From an uncultured bacterium (GTDB lineage Bacteria; Cyanobacteriota; Vampirovibrionia; Gastranaerophilales; Gastranaerophilaceae): 13,469 nucleotides of DNA. The notes beneath the pieces were generated by a model. The model did not search any database. It had not been told where the DNA came from and saw only the letters and a list, made by a program, of their open reading frames with translations. The stretch covers positions 1 through 13,469 of the forward strand of contig USHE01000030.1 of assembly GCA_900554385.1 (NCBI GenBank), in the 5' to 3' direction. Each line of letters opens with the position of its first letter. Position 1 is the first letter of the stretch. This document shows, piece after piece, positions 12,463-13,469 of this stretch. A program made the translations under genes and the position numbers.

Positions 12463-13469
12463 ATGAAATATTCCAGATATTCAACCATAGTTATCGGCAG
12501 CGGAATCGCAGGGCTGTACGCGTCATTAAAAATTGAACAGCAGGCAAATTTGCCTGACGGAATACTTCTTCTCACAAAATCAAAACTGGGAGAAAGCAAT
12601 TCCCGTTATGCTCAAGGCGGCATGGTTGCGGTACTAAGGGAAAATAAACCAGATTCAACTGAATCGCATATTACCGATACGATTAAAGCCGGTGCAGGAT
12701 TGAGTGAATTTAACACGGTAAAGTTTATATCAGAAAATTCCGACAGAGTTGTGAAAGATTTGCTGACTTTTGGGGTTGAATTTGACAGAGATAGCGAAGG
12801 GAATTTTTGCTTTACTATAGAAGCTGCTCACAGTGTCAGAAGAATTCTTCATTCAGGCGGAGATGCTACAGGCAGAATGATTGAAGAAGCTTTATGTAAA
12901 AGTGTTAAAGAAAATAATAATATTGATATTTATGAGGAAGGGCTTGCTGTAGAACTTTTAGTTAACGCAAATTCTGAATGCAAAGGAGTTCTTGTTTTTA
13001 ATTCTTTGACTAACGAGTATGAAACCATATATTCTCCCGTTGTAATTCTAGCAACAGGTGGTATCGGGCAGTTGTATAAATTTACGACCAATCCGGAAGG
13101 GGCAACTGGTGATGGGCTTGCTCTTGCATATAATGCAGGGGCAGTTATGCAGGATATGGAATTTGTGCAGTTCCACCCGACGGCTCTTGCTTTTGATGAT
13201 GACGTAAACCGCTTTTTGATATCGGAAGCTGTCCGCGGCGAGGGAGCAAAGCTTGTTGATGCTGACGGTATTGAATTTTTGCATAAGTATGATGAACGTA
13301 AAGAACTTGCTCCAAGGGATATTGTTACCCGTGCAAATTTTAATGAAATGAATGAAAAACAGGTTGATAATGTTTATTTAAATGCAACTTGTATTCCAAG
13401 AGAAAAGCTCGCAGAAAGATTTCCTAATATTTCTAAAAAGTGTCTTGATCATGGCATAGATATTTCCAA
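12463..13469 (+). CDS. nadB: L-aspartate oxidase (3' end outside window)
   Basis: NadB oxidises L-aspartate to iminoaspartate with FAD, the first step of NAD synthesis, upstream of quinolinate synthase NadA. The visible 335 residues include the dinucleotide-binding GSGIAGLYAS (12-21), SRYAQGG (47-53), HSGGDATGR, LATGGIGQLY, TTNPEGATGDG, EFVQFHPTAL, EAVRGEGAKL and LAPRDIVTRA. All are hallmarks of the succinate dehydrogenase/fumarate reductase flavoprotein family in its aspartate oxidase form. Cys-poor and without a signal sequence, it is cytoplasmic. About 200 C-terminal residues are missing. ATG 12463 has only a weak AAGG upstream and a promoter so close that the mRNA is nearly leaderless. 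A palindrome in the promoter suggests repression, perhaps by a NAD- or niacin-sensing regulator. The other nad genes are not seen. Confidence 0.95.
   Translation, partial: MKYSRYSTIVIGSGIAGLYASLKIEQQANLPDGILLLTKSKLGESNSRYAQGGMVAVLRENKPDSTESHITDTIKAGAGLSEFNTVKFISENSDRVVKDLLTFGVEFDRDSEGNFCFTIEAAHSVRRILHSGGDATGRMIEEALCKSVKENNNIDIYEEGLAVELLVNANSECKGVLVFNSLTNEYETIYSPVVILATGGIGQLYKFTTNPEGATGDGLALAYNAGAVMQDMEFVQFHPTALAFDDDVNRFLISEAVRGEGAKLVDADGIEFLHKYDERKELAPRDIVTRANFNEMNEKQVDNVYLNATCIPREKLAERFPNISKKCLDHGIDIS

Noticed and set aside
13048..13284. 78-residue minus-strand open frame
   Set aside because: Antisense to conserved nadB motifs.
1..13469. Insertion sequence, prophage or CRISPR array
   Set aside because: No transposase, integrase, phage or Cas gene, and no regularly spaced repeats were seen.

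Overview
The window is AT-rich bacterial DNA whose gene content points to a non-photosynthetic relative of Cyanobacteria, most likely the gut Vampirovibrionia/Melainabacteria (Gastranaerophilales). This is an inference. It rests on a DUF3326 protein (a family typical of cyanobacteria and plants), an EF-Tu with cyanobacterial-type sequence, a NarL-type regulator with a cyanobacterial-looking helix-turn-helix, and several small helical or Met-rich proteins I cannot assign. No insertion sequence, phage gene or CRISPR array is visible.

Layout: (1) positions 2-1405 hold the 3' part of tuf, a strong terminator, and a 117-aa unknown protein. (2) Positions 1406-2941 hold a minus-strand group (HEAT-like protein, ribbon-helix-helix protein, 59-aa protein) and a divergent 57-aa protein. 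(3) Positions 2990-4126 hold cobO and 5-formyltetrahydrofolate cyclo-ligase, whose start codons are only 24 bp apart and diverge, with no room for ordinary leaders. (4) Positions 4174-5996 hold clpP between two small helical proteins that look like distant relatives of each other. (5) Positions 6064-9937 hold DUF3326, facing a minus-strand amidase-murI cell-wall pair, preceded by a 72-residue stand-alone LuxR-type helix-turn-helix protein. (6) Positions 10091-11370 hold a PlsC-like acyltransferase with a long N-terminal extension and tRNA-Arg(ACG). (7) Positions 11557-13469 hold a NarL-family response regulator and, divergently, the 5' two thirds of nadB.

Most genes are single transcription units with clear terminators. 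The best functional link is amidase-murI, with overlapping genes for wall turnover and D-glutamate supply. The rest are household functions: translation, folate, corrinoid, NAD and proteolysis.

The most interesting signals are these: several genes with no Shine-Dalgarno site but a -10 box directly upstream (likely leaderless mRNAs); a murI start that appears to be ATT; two related small proteins flanking clpP; an N-terminal motif shared by two otherwise unrelated proteins; and a structured, repeat-containing region between the response regulator and tRNA-Arg.
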